Origin: Ferruginibacter sp.
GTDB lineage: Bacteria; Bacteroidota; Bacteroidia; Chitinophagales; Chitinophagaceae
NCBI RefSeq assembly: GCF_028288465.1
Contig: NZ_JAQBNR010000015.1
Coordinates: 62,001-126,000, forward strand
Length of the DNA stretch: 64,000 bases
Reading direction: 5' to 3'
This document shows positions 8,661 to 18,423 of this stretch, one piece after another. The notes under the pieces are model-generated. The model had not been told where the DNA came from. It saw only the letters and a list, made by a program, of their open reading frames with translations, and made no database searches. The position numbers and the translations under genes were made by a program. Each line of letters opens with the position of its first letter. Position 1 is the stretch's first letter.

Positions 8661-9871
8661 CGTCTATGTCCTTAAACGGAATTGATTCAAACTTTACTTT
8701 ACCTGTGCAGTATTACACAAGTACTGACATATTTGAAGAGGAGCTTGAAAAAATCTTCTATAGTAAATGGATTTATGTAGCCTGTGAAGCCGACATTCCG
8801 AAAGCAGGCGATTACATTGCGTTGAAATTAGGAAAGCGATCTTTTTTTCTGCAGCGGGCTGAAAACGATGACGTGCGGGGCTTTTACAATGTATGCCGGC
8901 ACCGCGGTCATGAAATGGTTACCGGTGAAAAAGGCAACTGTCGCCGACTCATCTGCCCTTATCATAACTGGACTTACGGCCTTGACGGAAAGCTGATACA
9001 CGCCCGCGGTATGGAGCCTGGCTTTCCTGTTGAAGATTTTGGGCTCAACCCGATAGGAGTAAGCGTAATCGGAGGCCTTATTTATGTATGTCTTACTTCG
9101 CCAGCTCCTCCTGATATCGAAATAGTGAAAAGCAGGCTTACCCCTTATCTTGCTCCATACGAAGTGGCTAAAACCAAAATTGCCTGCCAGAAGGATATTA
9201 TTGAAGCCTGTAACTGGAAGCTCGTTATTGAAAATAACAGGGAGTGCCTGCATTGTTCCAGCAACCACCCTGAACTGTTGGTACCGTTGTACAGTTCAGG
9301 TTTTGGCAAAGGGCTGGACAAGGATAATGTACAGGCCGATGAGCGACGTTTCCAGGAAGCGCTCCAGCAAAAAGAAAGAGAATGGGAAAGCCTCGGCCTT
9401 CCTTTTGAATTGATAGAGTTCCCTGATGGATTGTGGTTTCGCACAGTCCGGCTGCCACTCGCCAACCAGTGCATCTCCCATACGCTGAAACCAGAACACG
9501 CCTGTAAAAAACTCCTCGGGAATTTTACACGGCCGGAGGGAAGCGGACTTTCTTTGTGGACGCATCCGAATTCCTGGAATCACTTTTTGACTGACCACAT
9601 TGTCACTTTCTCGGTCTTCCCGCTTTCGGTAGACAAGACCCTGGTCCGTACCAAGTGGCTCGTTGCAGCCGATGCGGTGGAAGGTGTTGATTATAATATT
9701 GATGACCTGACAAATGTTTGGACTGCGACCAATGCACAGGATCAGCGCCTGGCAGAAGGTGCTTACCGCGGCATTTGCTCCGGTGGCTATATGCCCGGCC
9801 CACTGGCCGACGAGGAATACCTTGTGAAGCAGTTTCTTTCCTGGTACAGTGAAACAATGACTAATCGGTAA
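8648..9871 (+). CDS. gbcA: Rieske non-haem iron oxygenase, glycine betaine demethylase type
   Basis: A 407-residue oxygenase alpha subunit. The Rieske [2Fe-2S] ligands are CRH (Cys83, His85) and CPYH (Cys103, His106). The mononuclear iron site has the motif NNRECLHCSSNHPE with His202 and His207. The family demethylates quaternary amines; the closest functional match is GbcA, which turns glycine betaine into dimethylglycine plus formaldehyde. Choline monooxygenase is the alternative, but betA already covers that step. The usual reductase partner GbcB is absent. The start at 8648 lies inside an upstream repeat, and ATG 8666 is an equally good start. The last four residues (MTNR) are encoded by the heptamer repeat array that follows. 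Confidence 0.82.
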   Translation: MIKNTSMSLNGIDSNFTLPVQYYTSTDIFEEELEKIFYSKWIYVACEADIPKAGDYIALKLGKRSFFLQRAENDDVRGFYNVCRHRGHEMVTGEKGNCRRLICPYHNWTYGLDGKLIHARGMEPGFPVEDFGLNPIGVSVIGGLIYVCLTSPAPPDIEIVKSRLTPYLAPYEVAKTKIACQKDIIEACNWKLVIENNRECLHCSSNHPELLVPLYSSGFGKGLDKDNVQADERRFQEALQQKEREWESLGLPFELIEFPDGLWFRTVRLPLANQCISHTLKPEHACKKLLGNFTRPEGSGLSLWTHPNSWNHFLTDHIVTFSVFPLSVDKTLVRTKWLVAADAVEGVDYNIDDLTNVWTATNAQDQRLAEGAYRGICSGGYMPGPLADEEYLVKQFLSWYSETMTNR

Positions 9872-9912
9872 TGACTAATTACTAATGATTAATGACTAAT
9901 TAGTCATTTTTT
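9866..9912. repeat. Heptanucleotide repeats with an 18-bp palindrome
   Basis: Units of seven bases (ATGACTA, ATTACTA, ATGATTA, ATGACTA) start inside the last codons of gbcA. They end in the perfect palindrome AATGACTAATTAGTCATT (9891-9908) followed by a short T run. The palindrome could act as a weak terminator for gbcA. Similar units in reverse orientation flank the other side of the broken four-helix-bundle gene (10301-10387). Confidence 0.7.
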
Positions 9913-9932
9913 AAAGACTATAAATTCATATA

Positions 9933-10298
9933 ATGAAGAATATTGAAAAAGACTTTCTAAGAGAAAAGTCTTTTGCTTTTGCTGTGAGAATCCTTAAATT
10001 AAATAGGTATTTGACGGAAGAAAAACGAGAATATGTCATCAGTAAGCAGCTTTTGCGTGCAGGAACCAATCCTGGGGTTATGGTTAGAGAAGCTGCCTAC
10101 GCAGAAAGTGCTGATGATTTTATACATAAATTGGCTATTGCCTGAAAAGAAATTAATGAAACGATGTATTGGCTCGATCTGCTTTTTTCGGCTCAAACCC
10201 TTTCAGAGATTGAACATCATTCGGCTATTAACGATGCTGAGGAAATAGCCAAATTACTTACAAGTTCAATCAAAACAAAGCGAAGTAATAAGAAGTAG
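9933..10298 (+). pseudogene. Four-helix-bundle (23S rRNA intervening-sequence type) protein, interrupted by TGA
   Basis: The frame from ATG 9933 encodes a four-helix-bundle protein of the TIGR02436/S23 type: FAVRILKLNRYL, then SKQLLRAGTNPGVMVREA, then DFIHKLAIA. At codon 71 (10143-10145) a TGA interrupts. The same frame then continues with the expected family C-terminus KEINETMYWLDLLF and ends at TAG 10296-10298, 121 codons in all. A Gln codon is normally expected at the stop position. The fragment is probably inactive, or makes a 70-residue peptide. It sits between gbcA and the next catabolic gene, framed by heptamer repeats, so it looks like an insertion into an existing operon. Confidence 0.75.
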
Positions 10299-10300
10299 TT

Positions 10301-10387
10301 ACTAATGAATAATGACTAATTTACAGCGACTTGCCAGTATCCATTATTCATTAGTCATTAGTACTTAGTCATTAGTAATTAGTCATT
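10301..10387. repeat. Heptanucleotide repeats and 14-bp inverted repeat
   Basis: ACTAATGAATAATG (10301-10314) is the exact reverse complement of CATTATTCATTAGT (10342-10355), with a 27-base loop. The right arm continues as heptamers of the ATTAGTC type (ATTAGTC, ATTAGTA, CTTAGTC, ATTAGTA, ATTAGTC) up to 8 bases before the next start codon. The array mirrors the one at 9866-9912 and may influence transcript structure between gbcA and the downstream genes. Confidence 0.75.
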
Positions 10388-10395
10388 AAAACATT

Positions 10396-12816
10396 ATGAA
10401 GATTGTAATTATAGGAGCCGGTATTGTAGGTTGTTCATTGGCCGACGAGCTTACGGAACGGGGATATTGTGATATCACTGTTATCGAAAAAGGTAAACTG
10501 TGGAAGCCCGGTGGCTCTACATCACATGCGCCTGGCGTTGTCTTCCAGACCAATGGATCACGTACCATGGCGCAGTTTGCCCGCCAGACGGTTGAAAAAT
10601 TATATAGCCTTCAGCATAGCGACGAGCCTTGTTTTCTTAAGGTGGGCAGCCTGGAGGTGGCCACAACGCCTGAGCGCCTTGCCGATCTTCACCGCAGGGC
10701 GGGACTGGCCATGTCTGCCGGGATAAATGCGCAGGTGATATCTCCTGAAGAAGCGTTGAAGTTGCATCCCTTACTGGATCGTGATAAATTGCTCGGTGCA
10801 TTGTACGTGCCCGATGATGGCATCGCCCGGGCGGTACTGGCCGATGAAGTAATGGGGCAGCGTGCTATCAGCCGCGGCGCCCGGTTTATTGATGGTTGCG
10901 AAGTCATAGTCATTGATCAGATCGATGGTCACGTCACCGGTGTTCAAACAACACAGGGGACATTTCCGGCTGATATTATTGTTTCCTGCGCCGGAATATG
11001 GGGGCCGAAAATTGGTGCGATGGTGGGTATGTCGAAAGCTATACAGCCATTGGCGCACCAGCTATGCTATACGGTACCAATGCCGGAGCTGGCTTCTTAT
11101 AAAACGGAAGCCGAATTGCCCGTGCTCCGTCACCAGGGGTCGGATCTTTATTTCAAACAGAGAGGTCAAAGTCTTGCGGTTGGCTGGTACGGACACCGGC
11201 CACTTCCTGTGAGGGCCCAGGACATCCTTCCCTCGGAGCTTGCTGAAGTAATGCCTAGCCAGGTGCCATTTACCCCGGAGGATTGGAAGGGTGCCATGGA
11301 GTATTCGACTGAAGTAATTCCCGCACTGAAAAGCACTGCTATTGCAGAAACGATGAATGGTTTGTTCTCCTTCACCGTAGACAACTTCCCCCTGATGGGG
11401 GAGTGGGCGGGGTTGAAAGGTTTCTGGGTTGCTGAAGCAGTATGGGTCACCCATGCATGCGGTGTGGCACGTGCAATGGCCGAATGGATCGTCAATGGAC
11501 ATCCAACACTGGCCGTGCACGAATGTGATGTTAACCGGTTTGATGCCCACCAGTTGGGTTCACAACATATTGAAGAACGCGGTGCACAAAACTTTGTGGA
11601 AGTGTACGATTTGCTGCATCCGTTGCAGCCAATGGAGTCGCCTCGGCCTCTTCGGACTACAGGTTTCTATCAGCGTCAGCAGGAGCTTGGTGGCTTCTTC
11701 CTGGAAGCTGCCGGTTTTGAACGGCCGCAATGGTACGAAGCCAACGCAGGTCTGGTCGATCGTTTCAAAAGTCCATCACGGGATGAATGGAGTTCAAAAT
11801 TCTGGTCACCAATCATTGGTGCGGAAGTTTGTGCAGCAAGGGGGGGCGTTGGGCTTTTCGATATCACTACCTTAAAACGCATTGAAGTCACCGGTAAAGG
11901 TTCATTAGAGTTTTTGGAGCAAATGACAACAGGTAACCTGCGCAAGAAGCAGGGCTCCATCACTTATTGCCTGCTGCTGAATGATAAGGCTGGTATACTA
12001 AGCGATATCACTGTTATGCGGCGTGGTGAGCACGACTTTTTTATTGGTGTGAATAGTAATACTGATATCAATTACCTGAAACAACTGGCACCAGATACCG
12101 TACATGTGCGGGACGTGACTGCCGGCACTGTAGGCCTCGGGCTCTTCGGACCTAAGGCGCGGGCACTCGCCCAGTCTTTAACTAAAGATGATTTGAGCAA
12201 TGAGGCACTCGGCTACTTTAAACTAAAGAATACCTATCTCGGCCATGTACCCGTGATGCTTGCCAGGCTATCTTACGTTGGTGAACTGGGATATGAGATA
12301 TACACTACCGCAGATTTTGCGCTGAAATTATGGGACACGCTCTGGCAGGCAGGAAAACAGTTCGGACTGATTGCAGCCGGTCGTGGAGCATTTAATTCCA
12401 TGCGCCTGGAAAAAGGATACCGCAGTTACGGAACAGATATGAACAGTGAGCACAACCCGCATGAGGCGGGGCTGTCCTTTGCCGTCCGTAAAGGAGGAGG
12501 ATACAAAGGGGCGGAGGCTTTTAATGAAATAGACAAAGATGCATTGACCAGGCGACTGGTTTGCCTGGTACTTGAAAACCCACAACATGTGGTGCTGGGT
12601 AAGGAGCCTGTACTGAACCGCGGCAAGGTGGTGGGTTATGTTACCAGTGCCTATTTCGGTCATACCATTGGTAAGCAATTAGCTTATGCCTGGGTGCCCG
12701 CAGCATTGAGTACGCAGGGGACAGAATTAACGATCCGGTATTTCGATTTGGATTATGCTGCAATCGTTGGACAGGATCCGCAATTCGATCCACAAATGAC
12801 AAGATTAAAATCATGA
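10396..12816 (+). CDS. Dimethylglycine oxidase/dehydrogenase-like, FAD plus GcvT domains
   Basis: An 806-residue two-part enzyme. Residues 1-380 form a DAO-type FAD domain with GAGIVG (7-12) and the GGSTSHAPG segment, whose His44 matches the site of covalent FAD attachment in dimethylglycine oxidase and dehydrogenase. Residues from about 450 to 806 form a folate-binding GcvT/aminomethyltransferase domain ([23 protein letters not shown]). The expected reaction is dimethylglycine to sarcosine with transfer of the one-carbon unit to tetrahydrofolate. Sarcosine dehydrogenase has the same architecture, but soxBDAG follows directly, which favours dimethylglycine as substrate. It overlaps soxB by four bases (ATGA), so the genes are translationally coupled. 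Confidence 0.85.
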   Translation: MKIVIIGAGIVGCSLADELTERGYCDITVIEKGKLWKPGGSTSHAPGVVFQTNGSRTMAQFARQTVEKLYSLQHSDEPCFLKVGSLEVATTPERLADLHRRAGLAMSAGINAQVISPEEALKLHPLLDRDKLLGALYVPDDGIARAVLADEVMGQRAISRGARFIDGCEVIVIDQIDGHVTGVQTTQGTFPADIIVSCAGIWGPKIGAMVGMSKAIQPLAHQLCYTVPMPELASYKTEAELPVLRHQGSDLYFKQRGQSLAVGWYGHRPLPVRAQDILPSELAEVMPSQVPFTPEDWKGAMEYSTEVIPALKSTAIAETMNGLFSFTVDNFPLMGEWAGLKGFWVAEAVWVTHACGVARAMAEWIVNGHPTLAVHECDVNRFDAHQLGSQHIEERGAQNFVEVYDLLHPLQPMESPRPLRTTGFYQRQQELGGFFLEAAGFERPQWYEANAGLVDRFKSPSRDEWSSKFWSPIIGAEVCAARGGVGLFDITTLKRIEVTGKGSLEFLEQMTTGNLRKKQGSITYCLLLNDKAGILSDITVMRRGEHDFFIGVNSNTDINYLKQLAPDTVHVRDVTAGTVGLGLFGPKARALAQSLTKDDLSNEALGYFKLKNTYLGHVPVMLARLSYVGELGYEIYTTADFALKLWDTLWQAGKQFGLIAAGRGAFNSMRLEKGYRSYGTDMNSEHNPHEAGLSFAVRKGGGYKGAEAFNEIDKDALTRRLVCLVLENPQHVVLGKEPVLNRGKVVGYVTSAYFGHTIGKQLAYAWVPAALSTQGTELTIRYFDLDYAAIVGQDPQFDPQMTRLKS

Positions 12817-14078
12817 TGAACACGAACGATACATTGGCCCCGGGCATTATAGGACGAAGGCGGGCAGCCGCTTTGCCTGAGCAGCCGCCGCAACTCTGGA
12901 AGTCGGTGAAGCCGAAGAAAGCATACGATATCATCATCGTAGGCGGGGGCGGTCATGGATTGGCAACCGCTTATTACCTGGCAAAAAATCATGGCCTCAC
13001 CAATATTGCTGTTGTTGAGAAGGGCTGGCTGGCCGGCGGCAATACCGCCCGTAATACCACCATCATCCGCTCAAATTATTTGTGGGATGAATCGGCCGCG
13101 ATTTACGAGCACTCCCTTAAATTATGGGAAACGCTGGAGGAAGACCTCGGCTATGAAATGTTTTTTAGCCAACGGGGCGTCTTGACGCTTGCACATTCGG
13201 TTAGTGATGTGCGTTCGAAAAAAAGAAATTTATATGCAAACGCCCTCAACGGTATCGACAGTGAGTGGCTCACGCCGGAAGAGGTGAAAAAACTGGTGCC
13301 CATCATCAATATCAGCGAAGATGTTCGCTACCCGGTGCATGGCGCTACCTACCAACCACGTGGCGGCATCGCCAAACATGATTGGGTAGCCTGGGGTTAT
13401 GCAAAAGCAGCAAGCGATCTGGGAGTAGATATCATCCAGGGCACCGAAGTAACAGGCTTTGACATCCGGAACAATAAGGTGCAGGGCGTACACACTTCCC
13501 AGGGTACCATTGCTGCCGGCAAGGTCGGTATGGTTGCAGCGGGTCATTCCTCGGTGCTGGCCAATCTCGCCGGATTCTCCGTTCCAATCCAGAGCCGGCC
13601 ATTGCAGGCGCTGGTGAGTCCACTGCTGGAACAGGTGCTCAACACCGTGGTGATGAGCGGCGCCGTTCATGTGTATGTAAGCCAGGCCCATAAGGGCGAG
13701 CTTGTAATGGGCGCTGGCACTGATGCCTTCAACTCTTATGCGCAGCGTGGCGGCTTTCATGTAATCGAACACCAGTTGGCGGCGGCACTGGAATTGTTTC
13801 CTATCTTCTCCCGTGCACAGGTGCTGAGAACCTGGGGAGGTATCGTTGATGTCTGTCCGGATGCATCGCCCATCATCGGACTTACCCCGGTTGAAAACCT
13901 GTTTATCAATGCAGGCTGGGGAACGGGTGGTTTCAAGGCCACGCCAGGTTCCGGCTGGGTAATGGCCCACACTATTGCAACTGGTACCCCGCATGAATTG
14001 AATAAGCCTTTTGCGCTCGACCGCTTCGTAACAGGGCATCTGATCGACGAACATGGAGCAGCAGGCGTTGCTCACTAA
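12813..14078 (+). CDS. soxB: Sarcosine oxidase beta subunit
   Basis: A 421-residue FAD-binding subunit of heterotetrameric sarcosine oxidase, which converts sarcosine to glycine and hydrogen peroxide and forms 5,10-methylene-THF. The dinucleotide-binding GGGGHG (44-49) and the SoxB-type segment [19 protein letters not shown] (about 72-90) are intact. The C-terminal [14 protein letters not shown] closes the FAD domain. The length is normal. It overlaps the preceding gene by four bases and is followed 11 bp later by soxD. The first 30 or so residues are a normal SoxB N-terminal extension. Confidence 0.93.
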   Translation: MMNTNDTLAPGIIGRRRAAALPEQPPQLWKSVKPKKAYDIIIVGGGGHGLATAYYLAKNHGLTNIAVVEKGWLAGGNTARNTTIIRSNYLWDESAAIYEHSLKLWETLEEDLGYEMFFSQRGVLTLAHSVSDVRSKKRNLYANALNGIDSEWLTPEEVKKLVPIINISEDVRYPVHGATYQPRGGIAKHDWVAWGYAKAASDLGVDIIQGTEVTGFDIRNNKVQGVHTSQGTIAAGKVGMVAAGHSSVLANLAGFSVPIQSRPLQALVSPLLEQVLNTVVMSGAVHVYVSQAHKGELVMGAGTDAFNSYAQRGGFHVIEHQLAAALELFPIFSRAQVLRTWGGIVDVCPDASPIIGLTPVENLFINAGWGTGGFKATPGSGWVMAHTIATGTPHELNKPFALDRFVTGHLIDEHGAAGVAH

Positions 14079-14089
14079 AAAAATATTTT

Positions 14090-14392
14090 ATGTTGTATAT
14101 TCCTTGTCCCCATTGTGGCCTGCGCAACGAAACTGAGTTCCATTATGGAGCAGAGGCCGGTGTAGCTTACCCCGATCCCAATGCCCTCACCGACAGTGAC
14201 TGGGCAAAATACCTGCACATCCGGGCTAATCCAAAAGGTTGGCTTGCCGAGCGTTGGGTGCACTTTGCCGGGTGTGGCCGCTGGTTCAACTTATGGCGCA
14301 ATACCGTCACGCATGAAATCGGACCGGCATACCTTCCTTTTACTGAACAACCAAAATCACCCGCTAACGGGCAGGAGGGCCTGAAGGCATGA
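14090..14392 (+). CDS. soxD: Sarcosine oxidase delta subunit
   Basis: A 100-residue zinc-binding small subunit. The four expected ligands are seen: Cys6 and Cys9 (CPHC), His58 and Cys62 (WVHFAGC). The sequence LHIRANPKGWLAERWVHF is typical of SoxD. It overlaps soxA by four bases (ATGA). It has a structural role in the SoxBDAG complex. Confidence 0.93.
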   Translation: MLYIPCPHCGLRNETEFHYGAEAGVAYPDPNALTDSDWAKYLHIRANPKGWLAERWVHFAGCGRWFNLWRNTVTHEIGPAYLPFTEQPKSPANGQEGLKA

Positions 14393-17088
14393 GCGAAATT
14401 TTATTCATTTTTGATGATAATAATTACAAGGGACAATCCGGCGAGCCGATGGCGGCTGCCTTATTGCGTAGCGGCTTGCTAACGATCACCAACAGTACTT
14501 ATCATGGACGTCCCCGAGGCGTGGTGGGATTAGGTGTTGAGGAACCCAATGCGCTTGTTCAACTGGTATCGGGTACGCAGGAATCCATGCGCCCGGCCAC
14601 GGTGATTGAACTGGCCGAAGGGCTTAATGCACGCAGCCTTACCGGCATTGGTGCGCTGCCTGAACTTCCCGACGCAGCACGCTACGACAAGACCAACCGT
14701 TATGTTGATGTGCTGGTGATTGGAGCCGGAATTGCCGGGCTGAAGGCAGCTGCTGAAGCGCTGAAGGCAGGGCATGAAGTGTTGTTGACTGACGACCAGC
14801 CCGGACCCGGAGGACATCTCCGGCATCTTGGTGAGGCATTACCTTCGGTTTTGCAAGATGTTCTTACACACAAAAATCTTACGTATGTGCCAAGGTGCAC
14901 CGCAACTGGGTTGTATGACCAGAATTATATAGTAGCTGTTGAACGGCGAAGCGATCATCTTGGAGATGCAGCTCCGGCTAACCGAGCCCGCATAAGGGTA
15001 TGGCATATTCGGGCCGGTAAAGTAGTGCTGGCACCGGGTGCATTTCAGCGCCCGTTAATTTTCGCCAACAACGACAGGGCCGGCATTATGCTCTCTCATG
15101 CGGCAAGTACCTACGTGGCACTTTATGGAGTAACATTTTTTAAACGTGCTTTTGTTGTTACGGTCGATAACCAGGGATATCGTGATGCACTCAGGCTTCA
15201 CCAGGCTGGTGTACAAGTGGAATCAATTTATGATGTAAGACAAGATGCACAGGGTGCAAGTGTTGACGCTGCAAAGGCGGCGGGGATTCCGATCCACCTC
15301 CACACGACTGTTCTTGACACTGTCGCCAATGCAGAGGGGGCTTTGCAAAGCATCATTCTACAAGACCTCAATACAGACGAAATAATTGAAGCAGCCGCTG
15401 ATCTGTTGGCCGTTTCAGGGGGCTGGACCCCAATCGTTGACCTTGCCACTCACATCGGCATCAAGCCGAAATGGAGTGCGGAACATGCGGCCTTCCTGGT
15501 AAATCACAATACTGATCAGCTCCAAACGGCTGGTATGCTGGCCGGCGATTTCGGCGGCGACGATGATCCTGCGATATTCTTTGGTCCTGCATTGGATGAT
15601 GAGCAAGCCCATAACGCATACATCGACCTGCAGCGGGATGCGACTTTACATGAGTTACGCCGTGCCGTTGGGGCAGGGTTGCACAGCATTGAACACATCA
15701 AAAGATACACCACCATCGGTACCGCACACGACCAGGGCAAGACCAGCGGCATGCTCACCATCGGTGCACTTTGCCAATTGAACGCCACTGCACAGGACGG
15801 AAACTCCGTTCTGTCGCCTGCAGAGGTGGGTACGCTTTCTTTCCGGCCACCTTATGTGCCGGTGCCGTTCGCTGCATTGGCCGGCCGGGAACGTGGACCG
15901 TTATCCGATCCCATCCGCATTACGCCCATTCATCAATGGCATGTTGAAGCCGGAGCAGTATTCGAGGATGTGGGGCAATGGAAACGACCCTGGTATTTTC
16001 CCAAACCGGAAGAAAGCATGGAAGATGCCGTTCGGCGGGAATGCGTGGCAGCAAGGGAGGGCGTTGCGGTGATGGATGCTTCCACGCTTGGAAAGATTGA
16101 TATCCAGGGACCGGATGCCGGTGTTTTTCTTGACCGTATTTATACAAACATGTTTTCTACATTGCCCGTGGGGCAGTGCCGTTACGGCTTGATGTGTAAG
16201 GCGGATGGCATTGCTTTTGACGATGGCGTTACCACCCGCCTCGGCAAAAATCACTACCTGATGACCACTACCACAGGAGGCGCTGCCGGTGTACTTGCCT
16301 GGTTGGAAGAGTGGCTCCAAACCGAATGGCCTGAGCTGAAAGTGTATTGCACCTCAGTTACCGAGCATGTTTCGACGATCGCATTGGTGGGCCCGAAAAG
16401 CAGGCAACTGCTGCAGGAATTAGTAAAAGATATTGATCTTTCAAAAGAGGAATTTCCCTTTATGCACAGCCGTATGGCAACGATCGATGGCACAACGGTG
16501 CGTATTGCCCGGATTTCTTTTTCGGGAGAACTGGCATTCGAAATCAATGTTGACTGGAGCCATGCCCTTGCTACCTGGGAACGATTGTGGGCACTGGGAC
16601 GACCCTACGACCTGGCTGCTTATGGCACAGAAACCATGCACGTGCTGCGGGCGGAAAAAGGTTACGTTATCATGGGCCAGGATACGGACGGAACACAAAC
16701 GCCGCATGACCTCAACATGTCGTGGATTGTATCGAAGAAGAAGGAGTTCATTGGGAAGCGTTCTTTACAACTGCCCTACCTGCAGCAAGCGGGAAGACCA
16801 CAGCTGGTAGGCCTGTTGCCGGAACTGGGTAACGAAGTACTACCTGAAGGAGCCTACATTACCGCATTGGATGTAAAACCCGACGGGCAGGGTAAAACCA
16901 GCCACACCGGTTTTGTAACGAGTTCCTACTATTCGCCAACGCTGGGCCGTTCATTCGCATTGGCACTTATAGCCAACGGATTGAACCGAATGGGTGAATT
17001 GGTGGCTGTGCCCATCGGAAAAAAGCTGTTGCAGGCAACCATCTGCGACGCTGTATTTATTGATAAAGAAAACCTCCGGAGAGACTAA
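14389..17088 (+). CDS. soxA: Sarcosine oxidase alpha subunit
   Basis: An 899-residue subunit with three parts. Residues 1-90 form a ferredoxin-like fold without iron-sulfur cysteines, with the typical GRPRGVVGLGVEEPNALV. Residues from about 105 form an NAD-binding oxidoreductase region (VLVIGAGIAGLKAA). From about 530 to the end lies a GcvT-type folate domain (AAREGVAVMDASTLGKIDI; LRAEKGYVIMGQDTDGTQTP). It carries NAD+ and tetrahydrofolate sites and contributes to FMN binding at the interface with SoxB. It is at the short end for the family, but no domain is missing. Confidence 0.93.
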   Translation: MSEILFIFDDNNYKGQSGEPMAAALLRSGLLTITNSTYHGRPRGVVGLGVEEPNALVQLVSGTQESMRPATVIELAEGLNARSLTGIGALPELPDAARYDKTNRYVDVLVIGAGIAGLKAAAEALKAGHEVLLTDDQPGPGGHLRHLGEALPSVLQDVLTHKNLTYVPRCTATGLYDQNYIVAVERRSDHLGDAAPANRARIRVWHIRAGKVVLAPGAFQRPLIFANNDRAGIMLSHAASTYVALYGVTFFKRAFVVTVDNQGYRDALRLHQAGVQVESIYDVRQDAQGASVDAAKAAGIPIHLHTTVLDTVANAEGALQSIILQDLNTDEIIEAAADLLAVSGGWTPIVDLATHIGIKPKWSAEHAAFLVNHNTDQLQTAGMLAGDFGGDDDPAIFFGPALDDEQAHNAYIDLQRDATLHELRRAVGAGLHSIEHIKRYTTIGTAHDQGKTSGMLTIGALCQLNATAQDGNSVLSPAEVGTLSFRPPYVPVPFAALAGRERGPLSDPIRITPIHQWHVEAGAVFEDVGQWKRPWYFPKPEESMEDAVRRECVAAREGVAVMDASTLGKIDIQGPDAGVFLDRIYTNMFSTLPVGQCRYGLMCKADGIAFDDGVTTRLGKNHYLMTTTTGGAAGVLAWLEEWLQTEWPELKVYCTSVTEHVSTIALVGPKSRQLLQELVKDIDLSKEEFPFMHSRMATIDGTTVRIARISFSGELAFEINVDWSHALATWERLWALGRPYDLAAYGTETMHVLRAEKGYVIMGQDTDGTQTPHDLNMSWIVSKKKEFIGKRSLQLPYLQQAGRPQLVGLLPELGNEVLPEGAYITALDVKPDGQGKTSHTGFVTSSYYSPTLGRSFALALIANGLNRMGELVAVPIGKKLLQATICDAVFIDKENLRRD

Positions 17089-17102
17089 CCGAAAACCGAA
17101 TT

Positions 17103-17669
17103 ATGATCATCAAAGAAAGTCCGCTGAAAGGAATGAATATAGGAACCGTTGCAACGGTAGCCATTGCTGAATTACCGGGATTGCATACCATCGATCTTCG
17201 TGTGGCACCAGGAACCTCCTCACATGCCGCAGTAACCGAAGCATTGGGAATGGAGCTTCCGGGAAAACCAGGTCAGACCCGGGCGGTAACAATACCGGGT
17301 GGAAGCGAAGCGCATGCCTTGTGTCTGGCACCCGACTGGTGGCTGATTGTTGGATACCACGAAGCCGAACAAAAGCTGGCACCGCTGCAGTTGGACGGCC
17401 AACATCATTTTAGCGTTGTGGATGTAAGCGGCCAGCGAACCACGATTGAACTGGAAGGACCCAATGCCCGTGAAGTGCTCGCCCATCTCTGGGAGCAGGA
17501 TCTCCGCGAAAAATATTTTCCTGTTGCAGGTGTATCCCAGGGCCTCATGGCAAAGGCGCCGGTAATCGTTTGGCACATTGCGCCGTTTCGGTATCGTGCC
17601 ATGGTTCGTAGCTCATTCGCTTTGCACTTGTGGAAGGCGCTGGCAGATGCAGCGGGGGAGTGGATATAG
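17103..17669 (+). CDS. soxG: Sarcosine oxidase gamma subunit
   Basis: A 188-residue subunit of the SoxG family, structurally related to the GcvT fold. Features include IDLRVAPGT near the N-terminus, the CLAPDWWLIVG segment (about 74-84), and VVDVSGQRTTIELEGPNAREVLA (about 106-128). It is last in the soxBDAG operon, 14 bp after soxA. No folate-recycling, serine hydroxymethyltransferase or formaldehyde dehydrogenase gene follows, so those steps must be supplied elsewhere. Confidence 0.92.
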   Translation: MIIKESPLKGMNIGTVATVAIAELPGLHTIDLRVAPGTSSHAAVTEALGMELPGKPGQTRAVTIPGGSEAHALCLAPDWWLIVGYHEAEQKLAPLQLDGQHHFSVVDVSGQRTTIELEGPNAREVLAHLWEQDLREKYFPVAGVSQGLMAKAPVIVWHIAPFRYRAMVRSSFALHLWKALADAAGEWI

Positions 17670-18423
17670 GCATAGATAAATTCTTCTGGCGGATTTGGCC
17701 GCGGAATATTTCGAGCCAGGGGCTTTGAGTAGCTCATTATTACAAAGAGTACAAAATAATGCAAAGCATCCGCCAACCCAACAATGCCATAAGATGCGAA
17801 CCATCAGCAACTCTACTGTACGAATGGTGAAACGGCAGTCTTCTTTTTTCGCTTTTTCAATTATGCTGATCAGCCAAATATCACATTGAAATTCCAGGTA
17901 GCGTTTAATAATCATAATCAGGAAGCTCATTAAAGTTCTTGAAGCTGATAGTTTAGCCACGGTTACTTTTAATTAATAAGATTCTACTGATGCATTGTAT
18001 AAAATCAACTATCACCGCCAGGGAAAGGAATTTCATTCGCCGGGATTAATCGGTGGCAGAAAAGCTATCGGGTACCATTGAGCATAAAAATTGTAGCACA
18101 ATTTGCTTACTCCTCCATCAAGTCGCCACCATTTTCTATTCCCGAATCATTTGTAGTGAATCTACTAAGCTACATTAGAAGATTTTCTAACTCCTTAGGT
18201 CAGGTGTCAATTAATTTGCAGTATTGTCTGATTTCTGAGGCAAAAAATCCAAGATCCAACCGGTGCGGCAATAATAAATATTGTTTGCTTCAGGCCGGGC
18301 GAACCAATAAAATCGTATAGCAGTCTGTTGATACAGTTTTACTAAGTCGCATATCTTCTATTTTCTTTCTCAGCCAACAGTGTTAATAGCAGGCGGTAAA
18401 ATACTGCTTATTATGTCAAAAAT
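17670..18423. other. Intergenic stretch, about 750 bp, no convincing gene
   Basis: ORFs of 64 to 123 codons exist on both strands, but none shows a family motif, signal peptide or consistent codon use. No clear terminator hairpin for the sox operon was found. It may contain remains of a decayed gene and the promoter of the histidine kinase. Confidence 0.4.

Noticed and set aside
13230..14075. 281-codon ORF on the minus strand
   Set aside because: Antisense shadow of soxB, which has full family motifs.
17613..17960. 115-codon minus-strand ORF behind soxG
   Set aside because: Overlaps the soxG 3' end and has no recognisable domain; the phrase KRYLEFQCDIWLISI hinted at a remnant but could not be supported.
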